This document shows, one piece after another, positions 53,878 through 62,264 of a stretch of DNA of 64,000 nt; position 1 is the stretch's first letter, and each line of letters starts with the position of its first letter. Origin of the DNA: Polycyclovorans sp002706265 (GTDB taxonomy: Bacteria; Pseudomonadota; Gammaproteobacteria; Nevskiales; Nevskiaceae); NCBI GenBank assembly GCA_963973915.1, contig CAXBBM010000004.1:186001-250000 (forward strand), given 5' to 3'. The notes beneath the pieces are model-generated. The model did no database searches. It was given only the letters and a program-made list of their open reading frames with translations, and was not told where the DNA came from. Position numbers and translations under genes: made by a program.

Positions 53878-55200
53878 TCAAAGTTGGATGCGTGCCCAGT
53901 GGCGGCGACGCCAGGCCACGACGAAAAAACCTGCCTGCAGCAGACGATACGCTGCCATGGCCAGCCACACCACCGTCAGCCCCAGGCCCGACACCGGGCC
54001 AAGCCAGCCGACCAGCGGCAGGAACAGGCCCCACTGCAGGCCCGTGGCCACCCACATGACGTAGCGGCTGGCGCCTGCACCCAACAGCGCCTGCATGAGA
54101 ATGATGCCCAGGCCATCCCCCGCCATCATCAGCCCCAGCAACTGCAGGGGCACCACACCCAGAGCCAGCGTGGCCGGCTCGTGGAGGAACCAGCCCAGCA
54201 GCCACTCCGGCGCCAGCACCATGGGCAGCCCGGCGGCGAGGTACACCCAGATCGCGATCCGATAGGTGTCCCAGGCGGCCTGCGCGGCATCGTCCACGTC
54301 GCCGCGCCCCAGCGCCTGGCTGGCCAGGGTTGCCGCTGCAATACCAAAGCCGACGCTGGGCAGGATCAGGGTGAGCATCAGCGTGATCAGAATGTGCGAC
54401 ACCGCCAGCTCGGCGGTGCCGATGCGGGCAATCATCCAGAACAGCACCGTGAAGCCGCCCGAAAACATCAGCTGCTGGACCGCGCTGGGCACGCCCAGCC
54501 GCAGCAGCGCGCGGTTTTCGTCTGCACTTGGCACCGCCCGCAAATAGCCGTGCGGCCGCGCGTGCCGGTAGGCGTAGATCACATAGAACGCCGTGCCGAT
54601 GAGCACCGAGATCGACGTGCCCAGCCCGGCGCCCGCCGTGCCCATCTGCGGCAGACCCCAAAGCCCGTGGATCAGGCCGAAACTGATCGGCACGTTGAAC
54701 GCGTTCATCACGAACAGCGTCACCATGTAGACCTGCGTGCGCTTGATGGCGCTCCAGTAGCCGCGGTAACAAAAGTTCATCCCCACCGCCGCCACCGAGA
54801 GCAGGCGCCATTGCAGATAACCTTCGCCTTCTGCGATGACCGCCGGGTCGGGCGTCAGCAGCGTCATCAAGGCCTCGGCGCCCCACCAACCGAGCACCGC
54901 CAGCGGCACGCCGATCCACAACGACAGGCGCAGCCCCCCGTTGAGCGGCACGGCCACTTCGCTCATGCGCCCCTGCCCGACGCGGCGCGCCGCCAGGGTC
55001 TGCACCGCGGGGGAAAAGCCGGTCAGAAACGACACCGCCATGAAATTGACGAAGCTGGCCAGCCCCACCGCCGCCAGCGCCGTGGCGCCCAGGGCGCCCA
55101 CCATCCAGGCGTCAACCAGATTCAGCAGGTTCTGCGACGTCATGCCGGCCACGATGGGCAGGCTGATCTGCAGAATGTCGCGGCGCCGCTCGGGCGTCAT
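53878..55200 (-). CDS. MATE family efflux transporter
   Basis: A 440-residue protein with 12 membrane segments in two similar halves, starting ILQISLPIVAGMTSQNLLNLVDAWMVG, the typical NorM/DinF-like opening, with the second half beginning LLRLGVPSAVQQLMFSG. It exports drugs or metabolites by cation antiport; the substrate cannot be told. It is divergent from the repeat-protein pair and 80 bp from the glycine-zipper gene start. Confidence 0.9.
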   Translation of the reverse strand: MTPERRRDILQISLPIVAGMTSQNLLNLVDAWMVGALGATALAAVGLASFVNFMAVSFLTGFSPAVQTLAARRVGQGRMSEVAVPLNGGLRLSLWIGVPLAVLGWWGAEALMTLLTPDPAVIAEGEGYLQWRLLSVAAVGMNFCYRGYWSAIKRTQVYMVTLFVMNAFNVPISFGLIHGLWGLPQMGTAGAGLGTSISVLIGTAFYVIYAYRHARPHGYLRAVPSADENRALLRLGVPSAVQQLMFSGGFTVLFWMIARIGTAELAVSHILITLMLTLILPSVGFGIAAATLASQALGRGDVDDAAQAAWDTYRIAIWVYLAAGLPMVLAPEWLLGWFLHEPATLALGVVPLQLLGLMMAGDGLGIILMQALLGAGASRYVMWVATGLQWGLFLPLVGWLGPVSGLGLTVVWLAMAAYRLLQAGFFVVAWRRRHWARIQL

Positions 55201-55303
55201 CTGGCGCGCCCGCGCGGGTCGGCGCGCAGTGGACCATTTGCGTCATGGGCGGTGGCGGGCGAGGTGGGCATAATTCGCCGATTATCCTGCACGAGACGTG
55301 ACC

Positions 55304-56281
55304 ATGACGCGCCCCGCTCGATCGACCGCCGGCCACCCGAGGACTTTCACCGCCGCCGGGCTGATGGCCTTGCTGCCGATGGCCAGCCTGGCGCAGTCAC
55401 TGCCGCAGGCCGCGCGCCCCGGTGACTGTTTCGCCCGCATTGCGCAGCCCCCGGTGTTCGAACAACAGACCGAACGAATCGAGGTGGCCGAAGCCAGCGA
55501 GCGCGTGGAGGTCACCCCCGCCAAGTACGAATGGACCGAAGAAACCATCGTCGTCCGCCCCGCCAGCGAGCGCGTGGTCGAGGTGCGCCCGGCCGAATAC
55601 CGCAGCGTGGAAGAGCGGGTGATGGTCAGCCCGGCCAGCGAAAGGCTGGAGGAGGTCCCGGCACGCTTTCGTACCGAGGCGGTGCAGGAGCAGGTCAAGC
55701 CGGCAACCCGCGTCTGGAAGCCCGGTCGCGGCGCCATCGAACGGGTCGATCACGTGTCTGGCGAAGTGCTGTGCCTGGTTGAAGAGCCTGCGGTGTATCG
55801 CACCGTGTCGCGTCAGGTGCTGGTGACCCCCGCCACCACGCGCCGCGTGGCGGTGCCCGCCGAATACCAGATCGTGCATCGGCAGGAATTGGTACGTCCT
55901 GCCGAGACGCGGGTGGAAACCCTACCCGCGCAGACCGAAACCGTGCGGGTGCGCACACTCGTGCGTCCGGCCCAGGAGCGCCGCGTGACCGTGCCTGCCC
56001 GCTACGAGAATCTGACGCGCGAGGTTGAGGTCAGCCCCAGCCGGGTCGACTGGCACCCGGTGTTGTGCAACACCAACGCCAATCAGCAGACCATTCTGGC
56101 GCTGCAGCGCGCCCTGCAACGGGCCGGCTTCGACCCCGGCAAGATCGACGGCAAGCTCGGCCAGATGACCTACCGTGCCGTTGCGCGTTACCAGCGCGCC
56201 AACGGACTGCCCACCGGCGGCATCACCTTCGACACGCTGGACCGGCTGGGCGTTGCCACCGGCCGTGGCGATCAGGCCTGA
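55304..56281 (+). CDS. Exported repeat protein with C-terminal peptidoglycan-binding domain (first of pair)
   Basis: A 325-residue protein with a signal peptide (to about 30). The middle (about 45-245) is built of repeated beta-strand units of roughly 16-22 residues, pattern E-R-V-E-V-x-P-A-x-Y/F (for example ERVVEVRPAEYRSVEE, ERLEEVPARFRTEAV). Cysteines occur at module starts: GDCFARI, VLCLVEEP, VLCNTN. The end is a peptidoglycan-binding type 1 domain (LQRALQRAGFDPGKIDGKLG). I know no name for the repeat family. A GTG at 55298 is an alternative start. Confidence 0.78.
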   Translation: MTRPARSTAGHPRTFTAAGLMALLPMASLAQSLPQAARPGDCFARIAQPPVFEQQTERIEVAEASERVEVTPAKYEWTEETIVVRPASERVVEVRPAEYRSVEERVMVSPASERLEEVPARFRTEAVQEQVKPATRVWKPGRGAIERVDHVSGEVLCLVEEPAVYRTVSRQVLVTPATTRRVAVPAEYQIVHRQELVRPAETRVETLPAQTETVRVRTLVRPAQERRVTVPARYENLTREVEVSPSRVDWHPVLCNTNANQQTILALQRALQRAGFDPGKIDGKLGQMTYRAVARYQRANGLPTGGITFDTLDRLGVATGRGDQA

Positions 56282-56288
56282 ACCGGCC

Positions 56289-57212
56289 ATGCCCCTGCGC
56301 CTGTTGATCGCCGCCGTGAGCTTTGCGCTGGCAAGCCCGGCAGCGGCAACCCCCGACAACGCCGGCCTGCCGCCCGCGTCACCCCCGGAGGCCCGGGTCG
56401 GCGAGTGCTGGGCGCTGCTCAAGACGCCACCGACGTACGCGCGTCGTGACGTCCGCATCGAACTCACGCCGGCGCAGACCGTCGAGCGGCGCATCCCCGG
56501 CGAGAGCCGCTGGGTGACGCGTGAAGTGCGCGTGCCGGCCTACGAGCGGCGCCGCGTGGTGCAGCCCGCCGTCGTCGAGTGGGTCGAAAGCGAGGTGACC
56601 GAACCGGCGCGCACCGAAACCCGCCGCGTGCCCGGCACCTTTCGAACCGTGACCCACGAGGTGCCGGTGCCCTCAGCCGACGCACCACAGTGGCAACGTG
56701 ACCTCAGCAAGGACGGCGCGCTCTGCTGGGTCGAGACGCCCACCGCGTTCAGGCAGGTTGCGCACCGACAGCAGGTCACGCCGGCCCGCACCGAGACGGT
56801 GACGGTTGCAGCGCGCACGCGCATCACCCGGCGCAAGGTCGTGAAATCGCCAGCGGTGATCGACGTGACCACCGTGCCCGCCGAAGTGCGGGTGGAGCGC
56901 ATCCGCGAGCAGATCACCCCCGACCGCTTCGTCACCGAAACGGTGCCCGCCGTCATGGGCACCGAGGTGCAGCGGGTCATGACGGCCCCGTCCCGCCTCG
57001 AATGGCGTGCGGTGCTGTGCGACACCAATGCCACGCCCGGCAAGGTGCGCGCGGTGCAGCAGGCCCTGAAGGCACGCGGTCACTACCGCGGCCCGCTGGA
57101 CGGCCGGTTTGGCGCCGCCACCCTGGCCGCCATGACCGCGTTTCAAACCGCCGAGGGCCTGGCCAGCAACGGCGTGACCCTTGAGGCCCTGGCCGCGCTG
57201 GGCGTGCGCTGA
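56289..57212 (+). CDS. Exported repeat protein with C-terminal peptidoglycan-binding domain (second of pair)
   Basis: A 307-residue paralogue of the preceding product, 7 bp downstream. It has a signal peptide (to about 21), then the same modules: GECWALLKTPPTY, repeats such as ERRIPGESRWVTREVRVPAYERR, a second Cys module ALCWVETPTAFRQVA, and VLCDTNATPGKVRAVQQALKARG opening the peptidoglycan-binding domain. The two genes are surely co-transcribed. Function unknown; a cell-wall-attached periplasmic or outer-membrane role is inferred. Confidence 0.78.
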   Translation: MPLRLLIAAVSFALASPAAATPDNAGLPPASPPEARVGECWALLKTPPTYARRDVRIELTPAQTVERRIPGESRWVTREVRVPAYERRRVVQPAVVEWVESEVTEPARTETRRVPGTFRTVTHEVPVPSADAPQWQRDLSKDGALCWVETPTAFRQVAHRQQVTPARTETVTVAARTRITRRKVVKSPAVIDVTTVPAEVRVERIREQITPDRFVTETVPAVMGTEVQRVMTAPSRLEWRAVLCDTNATPGKVRAVQQALKARGHYRGPLDGRFGAATLAAMTAFQTAEGLASNGVTLEALAALGVR

Positions 57213-57232
57213 CCCCCGGCTCGGGCGCCGGC

Positions 57233-58060
57233 TCAGTCGGCTGCCATCCGGGCGAACAGATCCGCGTAGTGCGCCACGCGCCGGCCGAGCCTGTCGCGCT
57301 GGCGCGGCGTCAGGGTGGCCGAAAGATCGGCGAGCAGCTGCACCCACGCCGCCTCGGCCGCGAGGTCGACTGCATCGCGCGCGTCGTCCGCCAGATAGGC
57401 GCGCCACTGATCCACAGCGTCTGGCGCACGCCGCGCGGCCAGCAAGGCCGCGACGCCGGCGCGTTGCCGGGCATCGTCGGCGGCCTGACGCGCGCGGCCG
57501 GCCTCGCTCCAGCGCCAGGCCTGGGGCTCGGCCCACGCGGCGATCAGGGCCTTCTGCGCGGCATTTGGCCGGCCGGCCCACGGCTTCATCCACTTCGCGG
57601 CGCGGTCCTTCAGGGCTTCGACATCGGCGGGGGCGTCGTTTCGACGGTCCTGCCGCCTGGTGTCGAACGACGCCCAGAATGCGTCGATCTGCGCATCGCT
57701 GAGGGTGGCGATCAGCGGCACGAGGCGCAGCATCATTTGATCCAGCGCGGCCCGCAGGTGTCGCGCCACGCGCGCCTGCCAGGCCCGCACCGCGGCAGCG
57801 TCCATGGGGGCCTGCACGTCGTTGCCCAGTGCGCGGGCATCGGCCTGCCAGCGCGGCAAGGCGTGTTGCCGATGCCACGCCTGCCAGTCGAGCACCGCCC
57901 CGCGCAGCGCGTCCTCCTGCGTCTCGGTCAGGGTCAGGTATTTGCTGACTTCGCGCACGACGAAAGAGTCGGCGCGGTTGTAGACAAAGTGGGTGAGGCT
58001 GCAGCCGGCGAGCAGGGCCGCGGTGAGCAGCCCGAGCAGCCGACCGGCGATCGCGGTCAA
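57233..58060 (-). CDS. DUF6279-type lipoprotein
   Basis: A 275-residue lipoprotein with lipobox LLAGC (Cys20) and an all-helical mature region: YNRADSFVVREVSKYLTLTETQ followed by tryptophan-rich LDWQAWHRQHALPRW. This matches the uncharacterised DUF6279 family common in Proteobacteria. It overlaps the preceding gene by 4 bp and is the last gene of the desaturase operon. Confidence 0.8.
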   Translation of the reverse strand: MTAIAGRLLGLLTAALLAGCSLTHFVYNRADSFVVREVSKYLTLTETQEDALRGAVLDWQAWHRQHALPRWQADARALGNDVQAPMDAAAVRAWQARVARHLRAALDQMMLRLVPLIATLSDAQIDAFWASFDTRRQDRRNDAPADVEALKDRAAKWMKPWAGRPNAAQKALIAAWAEPQAWRWSEAGRARQAADDARQRAGVAALLAARRAPDAVDQWRAYLADDARDAVDLAAEAAWVQLLADLSATLTPRQRDRLGRRVAHYADLFARMAAD

Positions 58061-58812
58061 GCGCGCTTGCGCGGCGGCGGTGGCGGACGCTCGACGGTAT
58101 TGACCAGCGTCGCGGTGATCTTCAAGGGGCGCCCGCCCAGCGCCTGCTGCAACGCGGGGCTCATGTGGCGCTCGTCCAGACGCAGCAGCGACACCTGGGC
58201 AAAGCCGTCACCGACCTCGCCGGCCCAACTCTGCAGCGGCGGGGCGTCGGGCGATTCGTCGGGCACGATGCCCAGCCGCTGCAAGGCAGGCCGCGCGGCC
58301 TGGTGCGCCAGCGCACGGCTGCTGTCGATCAGCGCCGCGGTGGTGGCTTCAAGGTCGATGTAGGTGTTGACGTCGTGCGCCATCACCGACTCGGCCACGT
58401 TGCGCAGCAGCGGCACCCGCAGGGCGCGGTGCGCAACGGTCTGCACGCCAGCCGAGACGCGGTCGGCCATCCGCAGTGCCCGCCCGCCGTCGCCGGCCGG
58501 GCGATGCGGCAGCGCCGTGCGTCCGCTGTCGGCCGCGGCCAGCATGGGGCGCAGCACGCTGGCGAAATTGGTCTGCATGCGGGTGCGCAGGTGCAGGTGC
58601 TCGCCGTCGGCTTCGGGCGTGAGCTCGGAGTGCAGCTCCAGCTTGAACAGCGGCGTGCCGTCGGGACCGGGGATTTCCAGGGTGATGCGCTGCTCGTCGA
58701 ACGGATCATCGCCCTGCGGCGCGGGGTCACTGAAGCCACGCCACAACTGGCGCACCCGCTGGCGCCACGTCGCCCTGCCGGATGCCGCCTTCATGCTGCG
58801 CTTGTCATCCAT
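58057..58812 (-). CDS. Orphan protein in desaturase operon
   Basis: A 251-residue protein with no family I recognise, no signal peptide and no membrane helix. About residues 41-75 look beta-rich (RITLEIPGPDGTPLFKLEL), the middle is helical, and the C-terminus ends in a run of prolines and basic residues. It overlaps the SDR gene start-side by 8 bp and the lipoprotein gene by 4 bp, so it is translated with them and may serve the same lipid-linked task. Confidence 0.65.
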   Translation of the reverse strand: MDDKRSMKAASGRATWRQRVRQLWRGFSDPAPQGDDPFDEQRITLEIPGPDGTPLFKLELHSELTPEADGEHLHLRTRMQTNFASVLRPMLAAADSGRTALPHRPAGDGGRALRMADRVSAGVQTVAHRALRVPLLRNVAESVMAHDVNTYIDLEATTAALIDSSRALAHQAARPALQRLGIVPDESPDAPPLQSWAGEVGDGFAQVSLLRLDERHMSPALQQALGGRPLKITATLVNTVERPPPPPRKRA

Positions 58813-59641
58813 GGCGCAAGAACCCCGCGGTGGCCTTTCGGGCCAACTTGAAGTGCAGGCTTGGGCTCAGCCGCTTGAGCTGATGCAGGCGCCGCGCGTC
58901 GGCATGGGTGATGACCATGAAGCGCCGGCGGGCCACGGCGTCGACGATGTCGCGCGCCACGTCGTCGGCCGTGACGGTGGCCTTGTCCATCAAACGCCCG
59001 ACGATGCCCTCCATTGGCGACGACGGCAGGCCATCGACGGCCTGCTCACGCGAGGTTTCCAGCAGCCGGGTCTTGAAGAACGACGGGCAGGCGACCGTCA
59101 CGCCCACGCCACGCGGCGCCATCTCGAACCGCAGGGTCTCGGACAACGAGATCACCGCCGCCTTGGCGGCGTTGTAGCTGGCCATGCCCGGCGGGTTGGC
59201 AATGCCGGCGAAGGACGCGACGTTGACGATGTGGCCGCGCCCTTGCGCCACCATCATCGGCGCCAGGGCCTGAACCCCGCGCACGCAGCCCAGCAGGTTG
59301 ATGTCGAGCACCTGCTGCCACTGGGCAAGACCGGCGTCGGCCACGGTGCCTGCGGTGGCAACGCCGGCGTTGTTGATGAGCACGTCAAGGCCGCCCCAGT
59401 CTGCCGCCAGACGCTGGGCAAGGGCGACGAAATCGGCCTCGCGGGTGACATCCAGCGGCTGGACGAAGCCCCCGCCGCCCGCCGCTTCCACCGCCTGCAG
59501 GGTCGCTGCAGCGGCGTCGAGGTCGCGATCGGTGATGGCGATCTTCGCGCCTTGCGCCGCAAACGCCCGCGCAAGGGCCCGCCCCAGCCCGCTCCCGGCG
59601 CCGGTAATGACGACCCGGGTTGGGGCCGGTGTGGGGGACAA
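58805..59641 (-). CDS. Short-chain dehydrogenase/reductase
   Basis: A 278-residue classical SDR: cofactor motif TGAGSGLG near residue 15, NNAG (VLINNAGVA), catalytic Ser in VNVASFAGIA and Tyr-x3-Lys in SYNAAKAAV. ITDRD after strand 2 suggests NAD preference. No ATG lies near the fold start, so I placed the start at TTG 59641, three bases after the desaturase stop. Next to an acyl-ACP desaturase it may act on a fatty acyl or polyol intermediate; that is inference. Confidence 0.85.
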   Translation of the reverse strand: MSPTPAPTRVVITGAGSGLGRALARAFAAQGAKIAITDRDLDAAAATLQAVEAAGGGGFVQPLDVTREADFVALAQRLAADWGGLDVLINNAGVATAGTVADAGLAQWQQVLDINLLGCVRGVQALAPMMVAQGRGHIVNVASFAGIANPPGMASYNAAKAAVISLSETLRFEMAPRGVGVTVACPSFFKTRLLETSREQAVDGLPSSPMEGIVGRLMDKATVTADDVARDIVDAVARRRFMVITHADARRLHQLKRLSPSLHFKLARKATAGFLRHG

Positions 59642-59643
59642 AC

Positions 59644-60627
59644 TCAGAGCCTGATCTCGCGGCCGGCGAGAAAGTCGAAGCGATAGTCGCGGGGCTTGCG
59701 CTTGCGATCGGCATAGTCGGCAACCTTGGCAATCCGCGCGGGCACCGCCATCAGCTTGTCCTGTGCGGCGCGGCCTTCGGCCGAAAGGCCTTCCATCTTG
59801 CCGATGTCCCAAAAATCCAGCAGCTCATCGACGATGCGGCTGTACTCGCGGCCGCCGAAGATGCCGGCCCGCTCGACGACTTCGCTCATTTCGCCGAAGC
59901 CCGGCATGGCGTGGCCCGGCATGACGAAGTTGAGGGTGACGCTGAGCAGCGACTGCAGGCCCCGGTTGGGGTCGCGCTTGAGAATCTCGTGAAAACTGGC
60001 GCGGTAGAACTCGTAGTGCCGCGACTCGTCCCGTGCCAGGTGCGCCAACACCCGCTGCGCGGCGGGTTCGATGCCTGCGCAAAGCCGGCCGGTGTTGGCG
60101 TGGCTGACCTGCGTGGCCTTTTCCTGCAGCGACGTGTACGCCAGCAGGCGGTAAGGGTCCTGCTGCCACTCGGGGTCGAAGCCCGCTTCGATGTAACGAT
60201 ACTGGGCGGCTTCGAGCGCGCGCATGTCGAACAGACGGGCATCGCGAACGTAGTCACGCAGCGCACAGCCGTGGCGGTCTTCTTCGGCCGTCCACATGTA
60301 GTTCCAGTCGCGCCATGGGCTTTCGGCACCAAAATGCACGGCGATCAGCCGGTGAAAGTGGGGCAGGCCCTCTTCGGTCAGCAGATTGAGCGCCAGCCCC
60401 ACGCGGGCGACGTCGGGGATGCCGCGAGCGGCTTCCCGCATGGCCTTGATTTCGGCGTCGGCGGCCGCGTCCAGCGTGGCGTCGGCGGGCAACAGATCAT
60501 TGGGGAACCAAAGCTTGCGGCGCTCCAGATGCAGCGCAATCTCGGCACGCACTGCGTCTTCCATGTCGACCAGCACTGCCAGTTGCTCGGCAGTGCCAAA
60601 ACGAAGACTCGGGGCTGCTCCTGTCAT
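59644..60627 (-). CDS. Acyl-ACP desaturase-like diiron protein
   Basis: A 327-residue protein of the stearoyl-ACP desaturase (FA_desaturase_2) family. The diiron ligands are visible as LTEEGLPHF, TAEEDRHG (E-x2-H), EKATQVSH and ARDESRHYEFY (E-x2-H). It would introduce a double bond into an acyl chain on acyl carrier protein. GGAG lies 9 bases before ATG 60627. First gene of the operon 60627 to 57233. An inverted repeat lies just upstream. Confidence 0.86.
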   Translation of the reverse strand: MTGAAPSLRFGTAEQLAVLVDMEDAVRAEIALHLERRKLWFPNDLLPADATLDAAADAEIKAMREAARGIPDVARVGLALNLLTEEGLPHFHRLIAVHFGAESPWRDWNYMWTAEEDRHGCALRDYVRDARLFDMRALEAAQYRYIEAGFDPEWQQDPYRLLAYTSLQEKATQVSHANTGRLCAGIEPAAQRVLAHLARDESRHYEFYRASFHEILKRDPNRGLQSLLSVTLNFVMPGHAMPGFGEMSEVVERAGIFGGREYSRIVDELLDFWDIGKMEGLSAEGRAAQDKLMAVPARIAKVADYADRKRKPRDYRFDFLAGREIRL

Positions 60628-60642
60628 GGTTGATTTTCTCCG

Positions 60643-60656
60643 TACGAAGCATCGTA
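60643..60656. promoter_or_regulatory. Inverted repeat upstream of desaturase
   Basis: TACGA-AGCA-TCGTA lies 16-29 bases before the ATG, next to the ribosome binding site. It could be a repressor site for a fatty-acid-responsive regulator; none is encoded nearby. Confidence 0.45.
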
Positions 60657-60709
60657 AACATCGTTCATTACGCAAGGTCGGGTCAGCACGATGCGCGGGC
60701 CGTTCATTT

Positions 60710-61252
60710 TTAGTTGCGAATCAGCCCTAAAAATTCCGCGCGGGTGCGGGGATCATCGCGAAACGCCCCCAGCATCATCGACGTGATCATCTGGCTGTGT
60801 TGCTTTTCGACGCCGCGCATCATGGCGCACAGGTGCTTGGCCTCGATCACCACCGCCACGCCGCGCGCCTCGGTGGCCCCCTGTATGCATTCGCCAATCT
60901 GCTGGGTCAGTTGCTCCTGAATCTGCAGCCGCCGACCGAACATGTCGACAATACGCGGAATTTTCGACAATCCGATGACCTTGCCCGCCGGCAGGTACGC
61001 CACATGGGCGCGGCCGAAGAACGGCAGGATATGGTGTTCGCACATCGAGTAGAACTCGATGTCGCGAACGATCACCATCTCTTGGTTATCGGTCTCGAAA
61101 ATGGCGCCATTGACGATTTCTTCAAGCGATTCCTGATACCCCTTGGTGAGAAACGTCATCGCCTTCGCCGCCCGTTGGGGCGTGTTGAGCAGGCCTTCAC
61201 GTAATGGGTCCTCACCTATCGCGCTGAGGATCGCTCTAAACTGGTCTTCCAT
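60710..61252 (-). CDS. folE: GTP cyclohydrolase I
   Basis: A 180-residue enzyme that makes 7,8-dihydroneopterin triphosphate from GTP, the first step of folate synthesis. Zinc ligands are in MCEHHILPF and in KHLCAMMRGV; the GKVIGLSKIPRIVDMF and QHSQMITSMMLGAF blocks complete the site. ATG 61252 fits the family length; the frame stays open upstream to 61447 but overlaps parB. It is divergent from parB with 25 bp between starts. Confidence 0.95.
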   Translation of the reverse strand: MEDQFRAILSAIGEDPLREGLLNTPQRAAKAMTFLTKGYQESLEEIVNGAIFETDNQEMVIVRDIEFYSMCEHHILPFFGRAHVAYLPAGKVIGLSKIPRIVDMFGRRLQIQEQLTQQIGECIQGATEARGVAVVIEAKHLCAMMRGVEKQHSQMITSMMLGAFRDDPRTRAEFLGLIRN

Positions 61253-61277
61253 TGAATTCACAGGTGAAAAGCCGGAC

Positions 61278-62126
61278 GTGGCTATTGTTTCACACTTGCC
61301 TGCACCGTCTGCCGCCACCCCTGAGGCGCACACCGCGCGCGCCATTCCCATCGAGCTGATCCGCCCCGGCGCGCACCAGGCGCGGCGGCGCTTCAACGAC
61401 GAAGCGCTGAACGAACTGGCACGCAGCATCGGCGAGTCGGGGGTCATCCAGCCGGTGGTGGTGCGCAGCCGCGGCGACCGCTACGAGCTGCTGGCCGGGG
61501 AACGCCGCTGGCGGGCGGCGCAGCGTGCCGGCCTGGCGCGGATTCCGGCCCTGGTGCGAGACGACCTGAGTGATGCAGAAGCCTTCGTTGTCGGGCTGAT
61601 CGAAAACCTGCAGCGCGAGTCGCTGTCGCCCATCGACACCGCCCTGGGCCTGAAGCGGCTGGCCGAACTGCACGGGCTGACCCACGGCGCGCTGGGTCAG
61701 CGCATCGGCAAGTCACGCGCCTATGTCACCCATTTTTTGCGTCTGCTCAACCTGCATGCACAGGTGCAGGAGGCGGTGGACGCCGGCCAGGTCTCCATGG
61801 GCCACGCCAAGGTGCTGGCCGGCCTGCCGCTGGGCGAACAGCCCGGATGGCTGGCGCGCCTGCAACAGGCCGACTGGTCGGTGCGTGCGCTTGAAAAGCA
61901 GCTGCAGCGGCGCAGCGACGTCACCGACGCAGTGAACGGGCCGCCGCCGCCGCCCGCCAAGTCGGCCGACTGGCTGCGCCTGGAGCGCGAGATCGCCGAT
62001 GCGGTGGGCGCGTCGGTGTCGCTCAAGGCCGATCCACAGGGGCGCGGCACGCTGACCATCGGCTTCCATTCGCTGGACGCGCTGGACGGCGTGCTGGCCA
62101 AACTGGGCCTCGCCAATGAACGCTGA
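61278..62126 (+). CDS. ParB/Spo0J-family protein
   Basis: A 282-residue protein with the ParB N-terminal domain (IELIRPGAHQARRRFNDEAL, then LLAGERRWRAAQRAG for CTP/DNA binding), a central HTH (GQRIGKSRAYVTHFLRLLNL) and a C-terminal dimer region. No ParA neighbour is present, which is unusual for the chromosomal parAB pair. The start is GTG 61278; there is no ATG near the fold start. Two DnaA-box-like sites follow the gene. Confidence 0.82.
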   Translation: MAIVSHLPAPSAATPEAHTARAIPIELIRPGAHQARRRFNDEALNELARSIGESGVIQPVVVRSRGDRYELLAGERRWRAAQRAGLARIPALVRDDLSDAEAFVVGLIENLQRESLSPIDTALGLKRLAELHGLTHGALGQRIGKSRAYVTHFLRLLNLHAQVQEAVDAGQVSMGHAKVLAGLPLGEQPGWLARLQQADWSVRALEKQLQRRSDVTDAVNGPPPPPAKSADWLRLEREIADAVGASVSLKADPQGRGTLTIGFHSLDALDGVLAKLGLANER

Positions 62127-62165
62127 GCGGCTCCCGGAGTTATCCCCGCCGGCTCGGGAAAAGCC

Positions 62166-62174
62166 TGTGGATAA
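62166..62174 (-). promoter_or_regulatory. DnaA box downstream of parB
   Basis: TGTGGATAA is an exact DnaA box on the minus strand. A weaker TTATCCCCG is at 62140-62148. Two sites alone do not make an origin. Confidence 0.35.
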
Positions 62175-62264
62175 CCTGCGACCTGCGGCACCGACCTCCC
62201 GGCTCAACGGGCCTTGCCCCGGTGCTGGTGATTTTGTAACCAGATCGTCACCCAAGCGTCACAC

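Noticed and set aside
57269..58363. A 364-codon plus-strand frame
   Set aside because: Antisense of the DUF6279 lipoprotein and orphan genes; no start signal or recognisable domain.
62127..62264. Replication origin next to parB
   Set aside because: Only one exact and one weak DnaA box, no A+T-rich unwinding region, and no dnaA, dnaN, rpmH or gidB nearby.
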